Origin: Vigna angularis
Taxonomy: Eukaryota; Streptophyta; Magnoliopsida; Fabales; Fabaceae
Direction: 5' to 3'
DNA length: 64,000 nucleotides
Assembly: GCF_016808095.1 (NCBI RefSeq)
Contig: NC_068980.1
Coordinates: forward strand, 6,358,501 to 6,422,500
Under the pieces are notes generated by a model. It was not told where the DNA came from and did no database searches. It was given only the letters and a program-made list of their open reading frames with translations. The translations under genes and the position numbers were made by a program. Of the stretch, positions 1 to 12,127 are shown piece after piece (the first letter of the stretch is position 1; each line of letters starts with the position of its first letter).

Positions 1-3000
1 TTTGACATATCTGAGAATACGCTTGGTAGAGTCCATATGACTTTTCCTTGGTTGGCACATGAACCTGCTTATCAAGCCTACACTAAACATTAAATCAGGT
101 CTACTATTACACAAAAATCTTAACGACCCAACAACCTGTCTGTATTTTGTGGCATCTGCATACTCTTCAGCATCGTTATTCCCAAGTTTTATATTTGCCT
201 CTAAAGGACTTTGAGCTGCATTGCACTGGTGCATTTGAAATCTCTCAAGTATTTCATTTGCATACTTCTATTGGTGCATAACAATACCTCTTTCAGACCG
301 TGTGAACTCCATTCCGAGGAAATAATAGAGTTCTCCCAGATCTGTCATATCGAAGTCTCTTTTCATGTTCATCTTGAATTCATCTACATCCTCCAGTCTT
401 GATCCAGTTACAAGTAAGTCATCTACATATAAACAAACAATTAACATATTACCTTTTGATGTTTCTTTCACGTAGACACTGTGCTCAACCTTACATTTTT
501 CAAATCCTTGATTTATCAGAGAAGAGTCAATCCTCTTATTCCAAGCTCTAGGTGCTTGGCGCAGACCATACAAGGCTTTCTGCAACCTATAGACCTTTCT
601 CTCATCATTCTTAATCTTAAAGCCTGGAGGTTGTTGTACATAAACCTCTTCTTCCAACACTCCATGAAGAAAGGCAGACTTGACATCGAGTTGGTAGATC
701 TGCCATCTTCGAGCACAAGCAATTGCCACCACCATACGAATGGTTTCCAATCTCGCCACTGGTGCGAAAACTTCGTCAAAATCAATGCCCTTCTTCTGCA
801 AAAATCCTCTGGCAACGAGACGTGCCTTATACTTTGACACCGAGCCATCTGGATTTAGCTTTCTCTTGAATATCCATTTGACACCAATGCTACATTTTCC
901 AGGTGGAAGATCAACTAAGCGCCACGTGTTGTTCCTTTCAATGGAGTTCAGTTCTTCCATCATTGCATTCTTCCAAACAGGTTGTTTCAGCGCATCATCA
1001 ACACTCACAGGCTCTGCCTCTGCCATTAGAGCTATGTGGATTAGACTCCCTTCCTCATCAATAGCAGAATCTGAGTATGTCTCATAATCGGAAAATCTTG
1101 AGGATCTCACAATCTGCCTTCTGGGTCGTTGATTACCAACTTCAACACTGATGTTCTCAGCAGAGTCATCCTCAGTTTCAGGTACAACCTCTGTTCCTTC
1201 TTCTTCTTCATGATTTTCGAGAGTTTCTCGTATCAAGATTCTTTTAGGATTCTTATGCATGCAGCTCCAGTCCTAGGTTTCCTTTTCTAGCACAAGCACA
1301 TCCCTGCTGATGACCATTTTTTGCTTTCTTGGATTGTAGAGCTTATACGCTCCAGTGGGATGATATCCCATGAACACCATAGGTTCACTTTTGTCTTCAA
1401 GTTTGGTACATTTCTGATCTGCAACATGAACAAACGCAAGGGAACCAAAGATTTTTAAATGCTTTACAGAAGGTGTGTTACCTGTCCATACTTCGAGAGG
1501 CACCTTTCCTTTGATACGCTTTGTAGGACACCTGTTTAAGAGGTATACAGCTGTAGCTACTGCCTCTGCCCAGAAATCACGTGGCACGTTCTTTTCTTTC
1601 ATCAAACACCTTGCAGTATTCAGGATAGTGCGGTTTCTCCTTTCTACCAAAGCATTATGTTGTGGGGTATATGGAGCAGTAACTTCATGACTTATACCTT
1701 TCTTTTGGCAAAAATCTTCAAACGCATGAGAGGTAAACTCACCTCCACCATCAGTTCTAAGAACCTTCAACGTCTTTCCACTTTCTCTTTCCACAGCAGC
1801 AATATACTTCTTGAACACATCAAGAGCTTCTCCTTTCAATTTGATCATATAAACCCAACACATTCTGCTGAATTCATCCACGAACACGATAAAATACCTA
1901 TTTCCACCAAGAGATGGTGTATCTAAAGGACCACAAATGTCCGCATGTATGATATCAAGGCATCTTTTTGACCTCATCTCTATTTCAGATCGAAAAACTT
2001 TTCTGGGTTGCTTGCCTGCCAAACAAGACTTACAAGCATCATCTGGTATGGAAATATGTTGCATTCCCGTTACCATATCCTTTTCTTCGAGCCTTTTCAA
2101 GTCTCTGAAATTCAAATGTCCATATCGTAAGTGCCACTTCCAACTTTCCTCGTTCTTCACTGCTGATAGACATTGTATATTCTCGGTTCCATCGAAACAT
2201 ACTTGAAATGTTCTATTCTGAGAGATCTTGCTAATCAAGACTAATCTATTCTTGTTGTCGTATAGCTCAACCCTATTTTGATTGCCCATAAACACAGTAA
2301 AACCTTTCTCAATCAATTGCCCAATGCTAAGGAGGTTGCATTTCATATCAGGAACATACAACACATTTGAGATAACTACCTGAGAACCATTCCTTCTATT
2401 AATCACCACATCTCCTGCACCTTCAACTTTTAATGTGCTATCATCAGCGAATTTAACTTTGCTCTTCTTGGTCTGATTAAGATTTACGAGTCACTCCTTG
2501 TTGCATGTCATGTGATTTAAACATCCAGAGTCGAGATACCAGGTCTTGTTTAATGGTTTTGTACATTCTGTTGCTGTCAACACCATCAGAGTTAGCGTTG
2601 TCTCTGTGTCCAAGTCTTCTTCAGCAACATGCGCTTCTTTCTCCTTGCTCTTCTTCTCTTTGGATTTCTCTGGAAAGCACTCAGACGCAAAGTGACCATA
2701 CTTATGATAATTGAAGCATTCTATATTCCTTTTATCTTTCTTCTTTTTCCAGCCTTTCTTGTCTCTGGAATCAGATGTACTGGTATCGGATTTCTCATCT
2801 GGTTCTTCATTATCAGCGTTATTTCCTTCTTTCTTCCACTTCCCTTTTCTTGGTTTTCCTTCCCATTTCTTGATCTTCCTTTTCTCTTCTCCTTTTACGT
2901 ATCTGACTTTCAGAGCTTGATCATCACGTTTAGACTTCCTTTCAAGCTTCCTCATTTCATAGGCTTCTAAAGAACTTTGAAGTTCCTCAATCTTGAGTTT

Positions 3001-3528
3001 AGAAACATCCCTTGATTCCTCAATGGCAACAACTATGTGGTCAAACATTTCCGGTAACGACCTCATGATTTTCTCGATGACCATCGTGTCTGTAATCTCT
3101 TCACCACAGGCTTTCATTTGATTCTTGATCGTTATGACTTGACTAAAAAACTCATTTATCCGTTCACCTTCCTCCAATTCCAGATGCTCGTACTGTCTTC
3201 TGAGTGCTTGGAGTCACACCTTCTTAACTTTTTCTCCTCCCGAATAACATCGCATCAAGATGCCCCATGCTTCTTTAGCTGTAGACGCGTTTTGAATCTT
3301 TTCAAAATGGACGTCATCAACACATTGATGAATGAGCATTAACGCTTTATCATCTTTCTGCTTGAACTCCTTTTCTTGTCCTTCTCTGCCGGAAGAATCA
3401 TCCTCTGTCTTCTCAATGACTTCACTTACACCTTGCACACGGAACACCACCCTCATCTGGGTGCTCCAGCGGTTCCAATTTTTATCTGTTAAAATTGGAA
3501 GTTGTGATGATGAAAGATCAGCAGCCAT
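1..3528 (-). pseudogene. copia gag-pol polyprotein, one frame broken by four stop codons
   Basis: The frame starts at the ATG at 3526-3528 (protein start MAADLSSSQ) and stays open in a single frame to base 1 apart from stops at 3214-3216 (TGA), 2491-2493 (TGA), 1273-1275 (TAG) and 268-270 (TAG). No frameshift was seen. Domains in order: gag UBN2-like region; CCHC-type zinc knuckle at 2677-2718, whose second cysteine is Tyr (TAT codon, 2707-2709); aspartic protease motif DSG followed by C-x-N-H-M-T near 2515-2545; GAG-pre-integrase and HHCC region with CKSC; integrase catalytic core with [16 protein letters not shown] and VERRNRT; reverse transcriptase with the catalytic YVDD at 418-429; then the start of the RNase H-proximal region (1-267). 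The stops and the lost zinc-knuckle cysteine make it a pseudogene. Confidence 0.93.
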
Positions 3529-3656
3529 TCTCACGAGCCAAGAACAACAATCTTGAACAACAACAATCTTGAACAACAACAAGGACACCACCAGACACAA
3601 CAGAAGCCTGGAGAGAAACAACGAAAAGCCCACACGCCCAAGGTAAGGGAACCTTG

Positions 3657-3668
3657 GCTCTGATACCA
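3657..3668 (-). promoter_or_regulatory. Primer binding site for initiator Met-tRNA
   Basis: The minus strand reads TGGTATCAGAGC, the standard plant LTR-retrotransposon primer site complementary to the 3' end of initiator tRNA-Met. Four bases separate it from the LTR end (CA at 3673-3674). Confidence 0.9.
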
Positions 3669-3672
3669 CTAT

Positions 3673-3835
3673 TGGAACATACGTAGAAGGACACAACACA
3701 AAGGGTTTGCAAAGAGAAAAAAATAAAGCAAAACGAGAGATAGTTTTACAGAGACGTCTGCATGAAATATATAGGCATGCAGACTAAACAGAAACTAACA
3801 ACAACAGAAAGAGGTTTGAATTACAACAGCTAACA
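3673..3835 (-). repeat. 5' LTR of the copia element (outer edge uncertain)
   Basis: The inner end is TG on the plus strand (CA on the minus strand) next to the primer site. A TATA-like stretch on the minus strand (CTATATATTT, about 3765-3774) fits an LTR promoter. The outer end at 3835 is chosen for a TGTTAG start; other TG starts between 3805 and 3905 are possible because the second LTR is outside the window. Confidence 0.5.
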
Positions 3836-4894
3836 ACTTTGTCTGTAAAATTCGTTTTTTGCAACTGGTTTCTTTTCCATCAATTATTGTGAAATTTCTT
3901 ATAATGGTTGCACAAAATTTACAAGCTCTTCAACCACTTATATTATCATGCTTAAATTTTTAGATACCTATGTGTAATTAATGTTTGGAAGTCTCTTATC
4001 AAACATTAATTAACCTGAAGTTCATAGCACATATTTTTTTTATTTCGAATCTATCATTTACAAATTCATTTAAAGAGCCCACATAAAGATGAAACAACAC
4101 TTTGAAAAAAGTTTAAACAATACCCTAAATCTTAATTTACATTTTTTAATCAATTTGTATATATTAAGTTTCTCTTGTTTTCCGTTAAATACCTACAGTG
4201 AAAGAAAGCATTTTATAGCTTCTCCTAACAAGTTAGTTTAAAGAAAAATAATGGGTATTTATTTATTAAGATATTGATGCATCATTTGTATTTTTAACAA
4301 TTAATATAACTAATAATATGTTACCTTTTCTTAATATCCAGACAAAAGTATTGAAGATGTGGATTCAATTGACAAACTTTTTTTTCTTTCTATATCCGTT
4401 TAGATCCTACTAACAAATTTCCAAGAAATTAAAATATCTCAATTTCACCTTCACAGCTATGAAGTCATTGAGATATATGATAGTAAAACATCTTTGAATA
4501 AAATTGAAAACAAGTGTGATAAAATTAAGAAATATGATACTATTACACATATTAACTTTTTTATATTTATTTGACATTATTATTGTTTTTTAAAATATAA
4601 AAATTTACTTTTTTTATGATATTTTATCTTTATAATATATAATATATGTCAAATAAATATAAATATGTATTATTTTATCATTATTTTAAAGTTAAATCAC
4701 TTGAATAAAATCAATATAAATATAAGATTGAGACATATTTAAATAATTTTAAAAAATATAATAACAAAATTATCTCATACACCACGCAACTGTGTTACTA
4801 AGTGAAAGTAATAACATTATCTGTTGATTATCTGCCTACAGCTTTGACCAATTTCGTTAGCAGGTCTTTCTTCTTAATCATTTTGTGACGACTG
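3836..4894. other. Intergenic, AT-rich, no gene seen
   Basis: Very AT-rich sequence between the copia LTR and the ALMT stop codon. No credible ORF, RNA gene or complete transposon was found. The last 100 bases or so probably hold the ALMT 3' UTR. Confidence 0.5.
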
Positions 4895-6909
4895 TCATTC
4901 AGCAATGGTGATGACATGAACCGCACCATCAGTATCAGGAATAGGTTGAACTGTTCCTCGATGGAGTATCTCAGAGGGCTCAAAATTTGCAAGGTTTGCA
5001 AGTTCCTCAACAGCTTCACAAATTTTCTCAACACAGAAAACTATATCAATCAGAAGTGATGCCACTGTAGCTGCTGGTATTATCTGCAGATGATCAGCTC
5101 CTTCCCACGGGTTTGTTCTCAGAACAGATTTAAGAGATTCAGAAGCATTTTTAGCATTCGCCACATGGGGATTTGCCATTCCTGACTTTGCAAACTGTTT
5201 AAGCATCAATGATGATTCCTTAAGAGCCTTCCCAGATTCCATTATGATGTTTGCGCATGGCTCTTCAATCCTGCTTCGAATTTCATATGGGGTCTGAAGG
5301 AAAAACACAAAAAACAGTGTTCTTCAATGATCTTAAATTATTATAGTCCCAACTGATTTTTACTTGAAAAATCCAGAGGATTTGAAGAAGAAATGTGAAA
5401 TGTTGTACGTACTTGATCAGAACGGAAGAGGAAGACACTGAGAGCTTTAATTTTGTAAGCACACAACCGAATTTGGTTTCCGAGCTTCAAGTATTGCTTC
5501 CATGGATGGCGAAATCTGAACCTGCCATGACGAGGTTCCCATCTTGCCAAAACAGCCTATGCATTCCAAATCAAGTCAAACATAGCAGATAGTTAACGTG
5601 ACAATCTTAATTTTCTGGACAAAAAACATTATGTGAGAAAACATGATTAGTATAGTTATTGGTGTTCACCATTGTTTCTTCATTAGTTTTTGAAGAGAGG
5701 ATACTTTCATATCTGTGGAGAAATGACTTATCATCCTCAGCCTCTGCTGTCTTCCCTAAGTTGTTGAAGTATTCATCTCTAAATCCTGAGTATTGCCACT
5801 TTTTCGTTAGTTTTTAAATTTCAGCAGCAAGAACATTCATAATTAGTGAAAAATTATTAAATGAAGTATGATGAGTGTCCACATATTAGTCAAAAACTCA
5901 TAATTCTATTACGCATCATTCACAAAGACCAAACCTAGGTATTAATTACTCAAGAGTTCGGAAAATATCGAGATTTTTCAAGATTTAGGCATGAAAATGA
6001 ATACCGGTAATTATTATTAGGTTTGATTGAAGGGAAAATTAAAGCAGATAAATTACCTTCCAAAAAGTCGGCGACCTTTACAATATTGGAAGCAATTTGA
6101 TTGTGAAGATCCTGTCCAATCCAAACGGGGCATATACAAATACATACCGTAATAGCTATGCAAGTCCCAATTATGATCGTTAATAACCTCTCTTGTGCAA
6201 CTTCCAACAGTTCATTCTCAGTAGTCTCCGAAAGAGCTACTATACAAAAGGTCAAATTAAAAATAATCATCCCGTAATCATACTTCGCCTTCAGTCGCGG
6301 GGAAAATCTCAGAAACGTCACCGTTCCAGCTGTGAAATCAAACGCCTTTGTAAATTAATTAACTTCGTCTCATTCTAACTATTGTTAAACTAATTAATTA
6401 GCACTGTAATTACCTACGAAAAATACAGAGACCGTAATCATTACGACCTCTCCCTTATCTCCAAAAAAACTCGCTATTTCGCGGAGTGCAACAGCAAGAC
6501 CACCAGCAAACGCCGTCGCCAACACCCGGTTTAAACCTTTTCCGAGTGTTGCACCTGAAAAATGTTACATTACATATCACATTACATATCACATTTGTTA
6601 ACAAAACGTTTACATTGATGAAAGAAAAATAGTTAAAAACTTGGTTAATTACTCACCCACAGAAAATTCCAGGACAAAAACGACAGTGATAACGGCCCAC
6701 ATTATGTTGTCACCAAGAACATAGAAGGAGGGACGAAAATATTGAAAAATAGTGATTAATACCAGTGCGAATCCGAACTTAAGGGAGTGAGTAATCCTTC
6801 TGGGGTCATCTTTTCCAAGTTTTACAACCATGTTTTTGAAGTTAACTAACATGGTTTGTGGTTTCTCGTACAAGGTTCGCCATGTACAAGTGCAACCTGG
6901 GTTCTCCAT
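4895..6909 (-). CDS. Aluminium-activated malate transporter (ALMT family), six exons, 441 aa
   Basis: Exons (minus strand): 6909-6657, 6554-6414, 6329-6057, 5785-5670, 5556-5413, 5293-4895. All introns are GT-AG and the phases agree (1,1,1,0,0). The start MENPGCTCTW is the first ATG in the frame. The N-terminal half has about six hydrophobic segments (residues about 42-58, 68-84, 90-108, 120-140, 146-165, 173-200), the usual ALMT pore region. DDPRR (about 34-38) and the family WEP motif (residues 267-269, followed by RHGRF) are present. The C-terminal half is soluble and helical. The family transports malate and other anions across the plasma membrane or tonoplast; which membrane cannot be told here. 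At 441 aa it is at the short end for ALMTs, and the sequence ends naturally at TGA. No gene symbol is given because subfamily membership is unclear. Confidence 0.93.
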
Positions 6910-7183
6910 TTTTGCTGTTCTTCCAATGAGCTACGTAATGAGATTGGAAATAACAAAAGAATGCACGCTTGGTATGGTAATTCTAGGTTCATATATATAT
7001 TGTGTGTGCGTGCGTTGTTTTGGAAAAGTGAAGAGAAATGGACAGTGGTATAGAAGGACAATAATCATGTTCCATGACGTTAGCAGAGTCATATATTTGA
7101 ACTGTGATAAGACGTTCGTGAACCATACATGTGATGCACATAGGAAGCAATTGATGCATACTTTTACTAATTTTATCTGTCAT

Positions 7184-7452
7184 TAATATTGGTTTTAATT
7201 CAAGGGAAAGAGTAAAGAGAGTGAGAAAATGATATATAATATATATGGTTCAGATTAAATTAGCACAGTCATAATTTATGACGCATAGTTAATTGAAAAT
7301 GTTACATTTTTTATTGGATAATGTGTCTATTTCTATATCGAAAACTTATTTTCAAAAAAAATATAAAAGCTGATGTAGTTTTTACTTTTAATTGCTGATA
7401 AAAGTAAAAATAAAAATGTCACTATTTTTCTTAACTAGAATAAGAAGGGAAA
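7184..7452. repeat. Direct repeat copy 1, upstream of ALMT
   Basis: About 270 bp that recur, diverged, at 7946-8210. Shared blocks include TTAATTCAA near the start, CATAATTTAT, TTACATTTTTTATT, TATTTCTATATC and AACTAGAATAAGAA at the end. This copy begins about 275 bp upstream of the ALMT start codon, in the probable promoter. Confidence 0.75.
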
Positions 7453-7945
7453 GGACAACTTAGTAGTCGGCGTGCGTGGTTGTGTAAAAAGAAAATTTGT
7501 TATCTCTTGTCATTATTTTATGGATAATGATACTTTGATAACATTTTAACATTATTTACGTATTATTCTGTAATTAGTTCATATTGATGTTTATGATTAT
7601 TATTATTGATTGTGGAGTAATTTTGGATCAATTGCAAAATGACACGTAAATGATGTTAAAATGTCATCAAAAAAATATTATTAAAGTATCATTATCCTTA
7701 CTTTATATAGTAGCCCTCAACCTCGAGAAGTGTAACAACGAGATTGGAATGATGCGAAAATAGAAGCAATAGTTTGAAAAGCGAGAATAAGGTTCGAAAA
7801 TGAAGAGTTTTCTTAAAAGGAAATAATTGACGTGAAAAGTAAAACATTATCTTTGTGGAGTCATTTTATGGACCAATTGAAATAGATTTTGGTCCATTAG
7901 GTAAGAGGTGAATGGTCATCCAAACATTATATATGAGAGTTGAAG
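7453..7945. other. Spacer between the two direct repeats, no gene seen
   Basis: AT-rich sequence with no ORF of note. A short inverted match (TAATGATACTTTGATAACATTTTAACAT near 7525, reversed near 7655-7695) suggests a small hairpin-forming element of about 180 bp, but its ends were not resolved. Confidence 0.4.
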
Positions 7946-8210
7946 TTATTAATATTGTTTTTAATTCAAAGGAAGTATTTAAAAGAATGAGAAAATGACA
8001 TATAATATATAAGGTTTAGATTGAATCAACACATTCATAATTTATTACCCATAGTTAAGTGAGTTATAAAGTTACATTTTTTATTAGATAATGTGCCTAT
8101 TTCTATATCAAAAACTTGTTTTTAAAAATATAAAAGCTGATGTATTTTTTATTTTTAAGTGCTGATAAAAAAAGTCAACATTTGCTTTTAAACTAGAATA
8201 AGAAAGGACA
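7946..8210. repeat. Direct repeat copy 2, upstream of ALMT
   Basis: Second, diverged copy of the segment at 7184-7452, same orientation, about 760 bp away. No coding potential or terminal structure was identified. Confidence 0.75.
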
Positions 8211-8600
8211 GCTTCAATATACTTCTATAGACAGAAATATGGGAATTAAAGTGTAGATATGTTTCTATACATTGTGAATATTAGATGGAACCTATAATTG
8301 TGGATGAATTTCTTAATTTGTGGATGGGAATTAAGTATGAAAATTAGATGTGGGTTACCTTTTTCATCGTTTTGATGTAGGATAGATATGGAAAGATCCA
8401 ATTGAAGTTCAATGTAAATTTAGATAATTAGACTGAATTTATTTTAATTTAAGTTGAAATAGTTATATTTACATTTAGCTAAACTTATACTTTTAAATAA
8501 TTGAATTTTAAATTCAATTTTTATAAAAAAGAAGTTGTGTGTTTATTTGTTAACTTTTTAAAATATTAATTTTAAAATTAATATCATACTTTTTGAACAT

Positions 8601-8757
<157 letters not shown>

Positions 8758-8902
8758 AAATTTGGATTCCAAACCAATTCTTTGGATTTAGATTTAATTT
8801 AATCCATTTATTTAAATCTATAATGGGCTAAGACAATTCATTAATGGAGCATATTGAATTTAATGGATCTTTGGTCCAGCATTTTGGGTGTGTTGAAATC
8901 AA

Positions 8903-9294
8903 GAGCATCTCCAATGGCAATCTTTTAATGGGTTCCTTAACTTGAAAAAATAATTCTTAAAGATATTAATCGTTGGAAATTTTTTCCGCCACACATTCAA
9001 TTTTTTCAACTTTAAGAAAAATAAATTGTATAAGAAATGATTCCTTCTTAGCAAGAAAATGAATTCTCTTAAAGAATTTTCTACATAAAATTTATTTGAA
9101 ACGTAATTAAGTGAAAGTAAAAAATGTAAAAATATGAAAGTTTCAAGATTTCTTAAAAGAATTCTACCACTTGGTGCAAAGTTAGGCACGAGTTTCTTAA
9201 AAATGATTTGACAGGAAGAACACTAAAAAATGTGGTTTGAGAAAATTTGAAATTTAAAGAATTTGGTGAGAAATCTATGTTGGATATGGCCTAA
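8903..9294. mobile_element. Possible MITE
   Basis: The left end reads GAGCATCTCCAATGG and the right end, reversed, reads GGCCATATCCAAC, an imperfect terminal inverted repeat about 390 bp apart. Sequences starting GAGCATCTCCAA are a common plant MITE terminus. No clear target duplication was found. Confidence 0.35.
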
Positions 9295-12092
9295 CTAAAA
9301 CAAAAGGAGAAGGTGTAGTGTGTGCTTCGCTTCGCACTTTTCTTTATTTTATTTTTTTTTTGAAATATTTTCGTATTAACCATTAATCAATTTTTTATTC
9401 AAAATTTGTTTTGTTTTGAAAATTATTTCAAAAGAAACGTTCCAAAAACCGAAAGAAAAAAAAAACAAAAAGATAGTCAATTTTTTTTCCTGTTTTAATT
9501 CATCTATTTATCTCTTCTTTTTTTCATTTTTTCCATAAATTAAACACTCTAGTTTTACAGTTTTATGAGTTAAATATATTTTTAATTTATTTGACACAAA
9601 ATTGGAATTTAATTATTTTTAAAACTTTAATACATTATAATCTTCCAAATTTTATAAATAAATTGATATAATTCTTTTAATTTAATTATATTAAATTTTA
9701 ACTTATCAAATATATTTTATACTAATATGTGAGTTTTATTTATACTCTTTCACACATCTACTTTAATATTAATTGAAAAACATATTTAATAGGTAAAAAA
9801 TTAATATAATTAAATTAAATAAATTATATCAATTTAATTTTTAAATTTAAAAACTAAAATATATTAAAATTTTAGATAAAAACAAATTCAGATACTAAAA
9901 ACATATTTAAACTATAATTTTATTATACTTCCCAATACTGTCACTAATTCCATTCACTCTAAAATCACGTCCTATTTATTTATTTATTTATTTTTTATCG
10001 CGTTTTAATAACTTACACTTTAAAAAAGTTAGGGCAAGTTATAACCAATTCTTTAAAAAAATAATATAATATATATATATATATATATAATTTTTTTCAT
10101 TTTAGATATAATTTTATCATTTATGAAAAATAAAGAAACTTCAGTTACAAATCTTAATATTTTATACAAATTTATTGCTTTAAATGATAAAGAATTCAAT
10201 TTAAATTTTTAGTATTATAAAATAATAATATATTTATTTAATACTATTTAATTAACATCGAATCAACCACATTTGTAAGTAATTATAACAGGTTCAAGGG
10301 GAACTTTTGTGGACCTTGACTCCCAATTTCTTTTTATAATTATATAACTTAATATATAATTTAAATTATTTTTTAATTTTAATATATTTTACATATTTAA
10401 TAGCTTCAAAAAAATTATATATTTATATAGAAATTTTGAATCTTCTAAAATATTGGTCGAAAGATGAACAACGAAATAAAAATTGATTGCAAAAACATGC
10501 GAACCGCGTATATAACATATTGTGTTTAACAAATTGTTTAACATGAGGTGTTTTTACTTATCCAACATCCTTAATTAACGCTCTATTATAATTAACTTAC
10601 CAAAATCTGACTTGTATGAACCCGACAATTTTCAACTTGCCAACTTACATGGTTGAAATAAACAAAGTAATTGATTTCAGCATATACAAAATATCAGAAT
10701 GACATACAGACATGTATAATATCTTCTTTCTTTTTTGATAAAAGATTAGCCCGACATAAAAGAAAAGACATGTGTAAATTATAAACACTGAATCGATGTT
10801 CCAAAAATCGATGCCTGAACTTACGGAAGAAGAAGAAAAATGCTTTTCATTTAGGCCTCTTAATTTCAATTACCAGCCAAATTAGTTGTTTATGGATTTT
10901 GACCCTTCTCCTTTGGAACAATATAAACTTGAACTATCATATCATGTTAATTCTTAGATCATGAAAGAATAGCACCATGTACTTATCAAGATTTTCTAGA
11001 CTAAATTATACTTAACACTCATACGATTTTATAAAAGAAGATTTTTAAATTTAATGAAATTTCACAAAATCAACTTCTCAAATTAATATTAATATATGAG
11101 TTTTCTTATTTATTAGTTTGTGTTTATTGAATTTATGTCTTTTCTTTATTTATATAATATGTTAAACTTTTACCTTTTCATTTAGTGTAAGATTTGTGTG
11201 GTTAAACTCTTTTATTTTCTTCAACCATTCATAAATTTAGCAGTAAAATAGAAAGGCGTACAAGTTTTTGAGAGTAGATTCATGAACAAGTCTATATAAT
11301 ATAAAACATTATTGTTAGAAATTTTCTTAATTTATTCCAATTAAAATTTTTGAACAATGATATTAGAGTTGATTTATTTTGTTGTGTGACTTAAACAAAA
11401 ACAAATATATATCTTGTTCTAGTAAGACATAATAATTGTGAGAGTTAAGAAAAGAAGTGTGATATATTCTATTGTAGTAAAAACACATAATAAAATTCAA
11501 CTCATTTTTTAGGAAGAGATGGTTAGAAATCCAAATATAAACTCAAAGTTTCACATTAAGTAGAGATGACAAAATTAGGTAACATATAAGAAAAAAAAAA
11601 TTTACAAATCCATATATTTTTAATGTTACATTTTTCGACATCCAAAACCTTAACAGTGCCACTCTAAACACAAACATTCGTTGAGCGAAAAGGACATGAT
11701 CCAACGATAGTGATGTCGAAAAATATGTTTTCTCCGATGTCAAATTGTCCCATTTCACATACAGATAACACTCCCTAAGGAAGGGGTGTGCTCAGTGTTG
11801 TATGACTTCTAAATTTAATTTGTTTCCAACATCAATTAACGTTTCTTTTATTTTCTAACATCAATTAAAACCCTCGGGTATGATCTTGATGTTTCCTTTC
11901 AACGTTAAATATCAAAAATAACAAACTTCAAAGTCCATCTTTATACTAATTTTGAAAGAATAATGCAAAAAAAAAAATAATGACATGTCATACTCATCAA
12001 ACGATATTAATAATAATTTAACTAAAATATCAACGTTATACATTTTAAATAAAATTAAAACTCGATTAAGTTAAAAGAATATTAAAAATAGT

Positions 12093-12127
<35 letters not shown>

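Larger units (their letters stand above)
1..3835 (-). mobile_element. Ty1/copia LTR retrotransposon, 5' part, truncated by window edge
   Basis: Reading on the minus strand, the order is LTR, primer binding site, gag with zinc knuckle, protease, integrase and reverse transcriptase. Integrase before RT is the Ty1/copia arrangement. The RNase H region and the 3' LTR lie beyond base 1, so insertion age and target duplication cannot be read here. The outer LTR edge (about 3835) is a guess from a TG dinucleotide on the minus strand; the inner edge at 3673 is firm because it sits four bases from the primer binding site. Conserved blocks resemble the plant TNT1/Tork-like group. Gag-pol carries four in-frame stops, so this copy is not autonomous. 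Confidence 0.93.

Noticed and set aside
481..2970. Plus-strand open frames inside the copia element
   Set aside because: Antisense shadows of gag-pol.
10645..10869. 74-codon minus-strand ORF with somewhat higher GC
   Set aside because: No recognisable motif and no extendable exon; could be a degraded UTR but cannot be supported.
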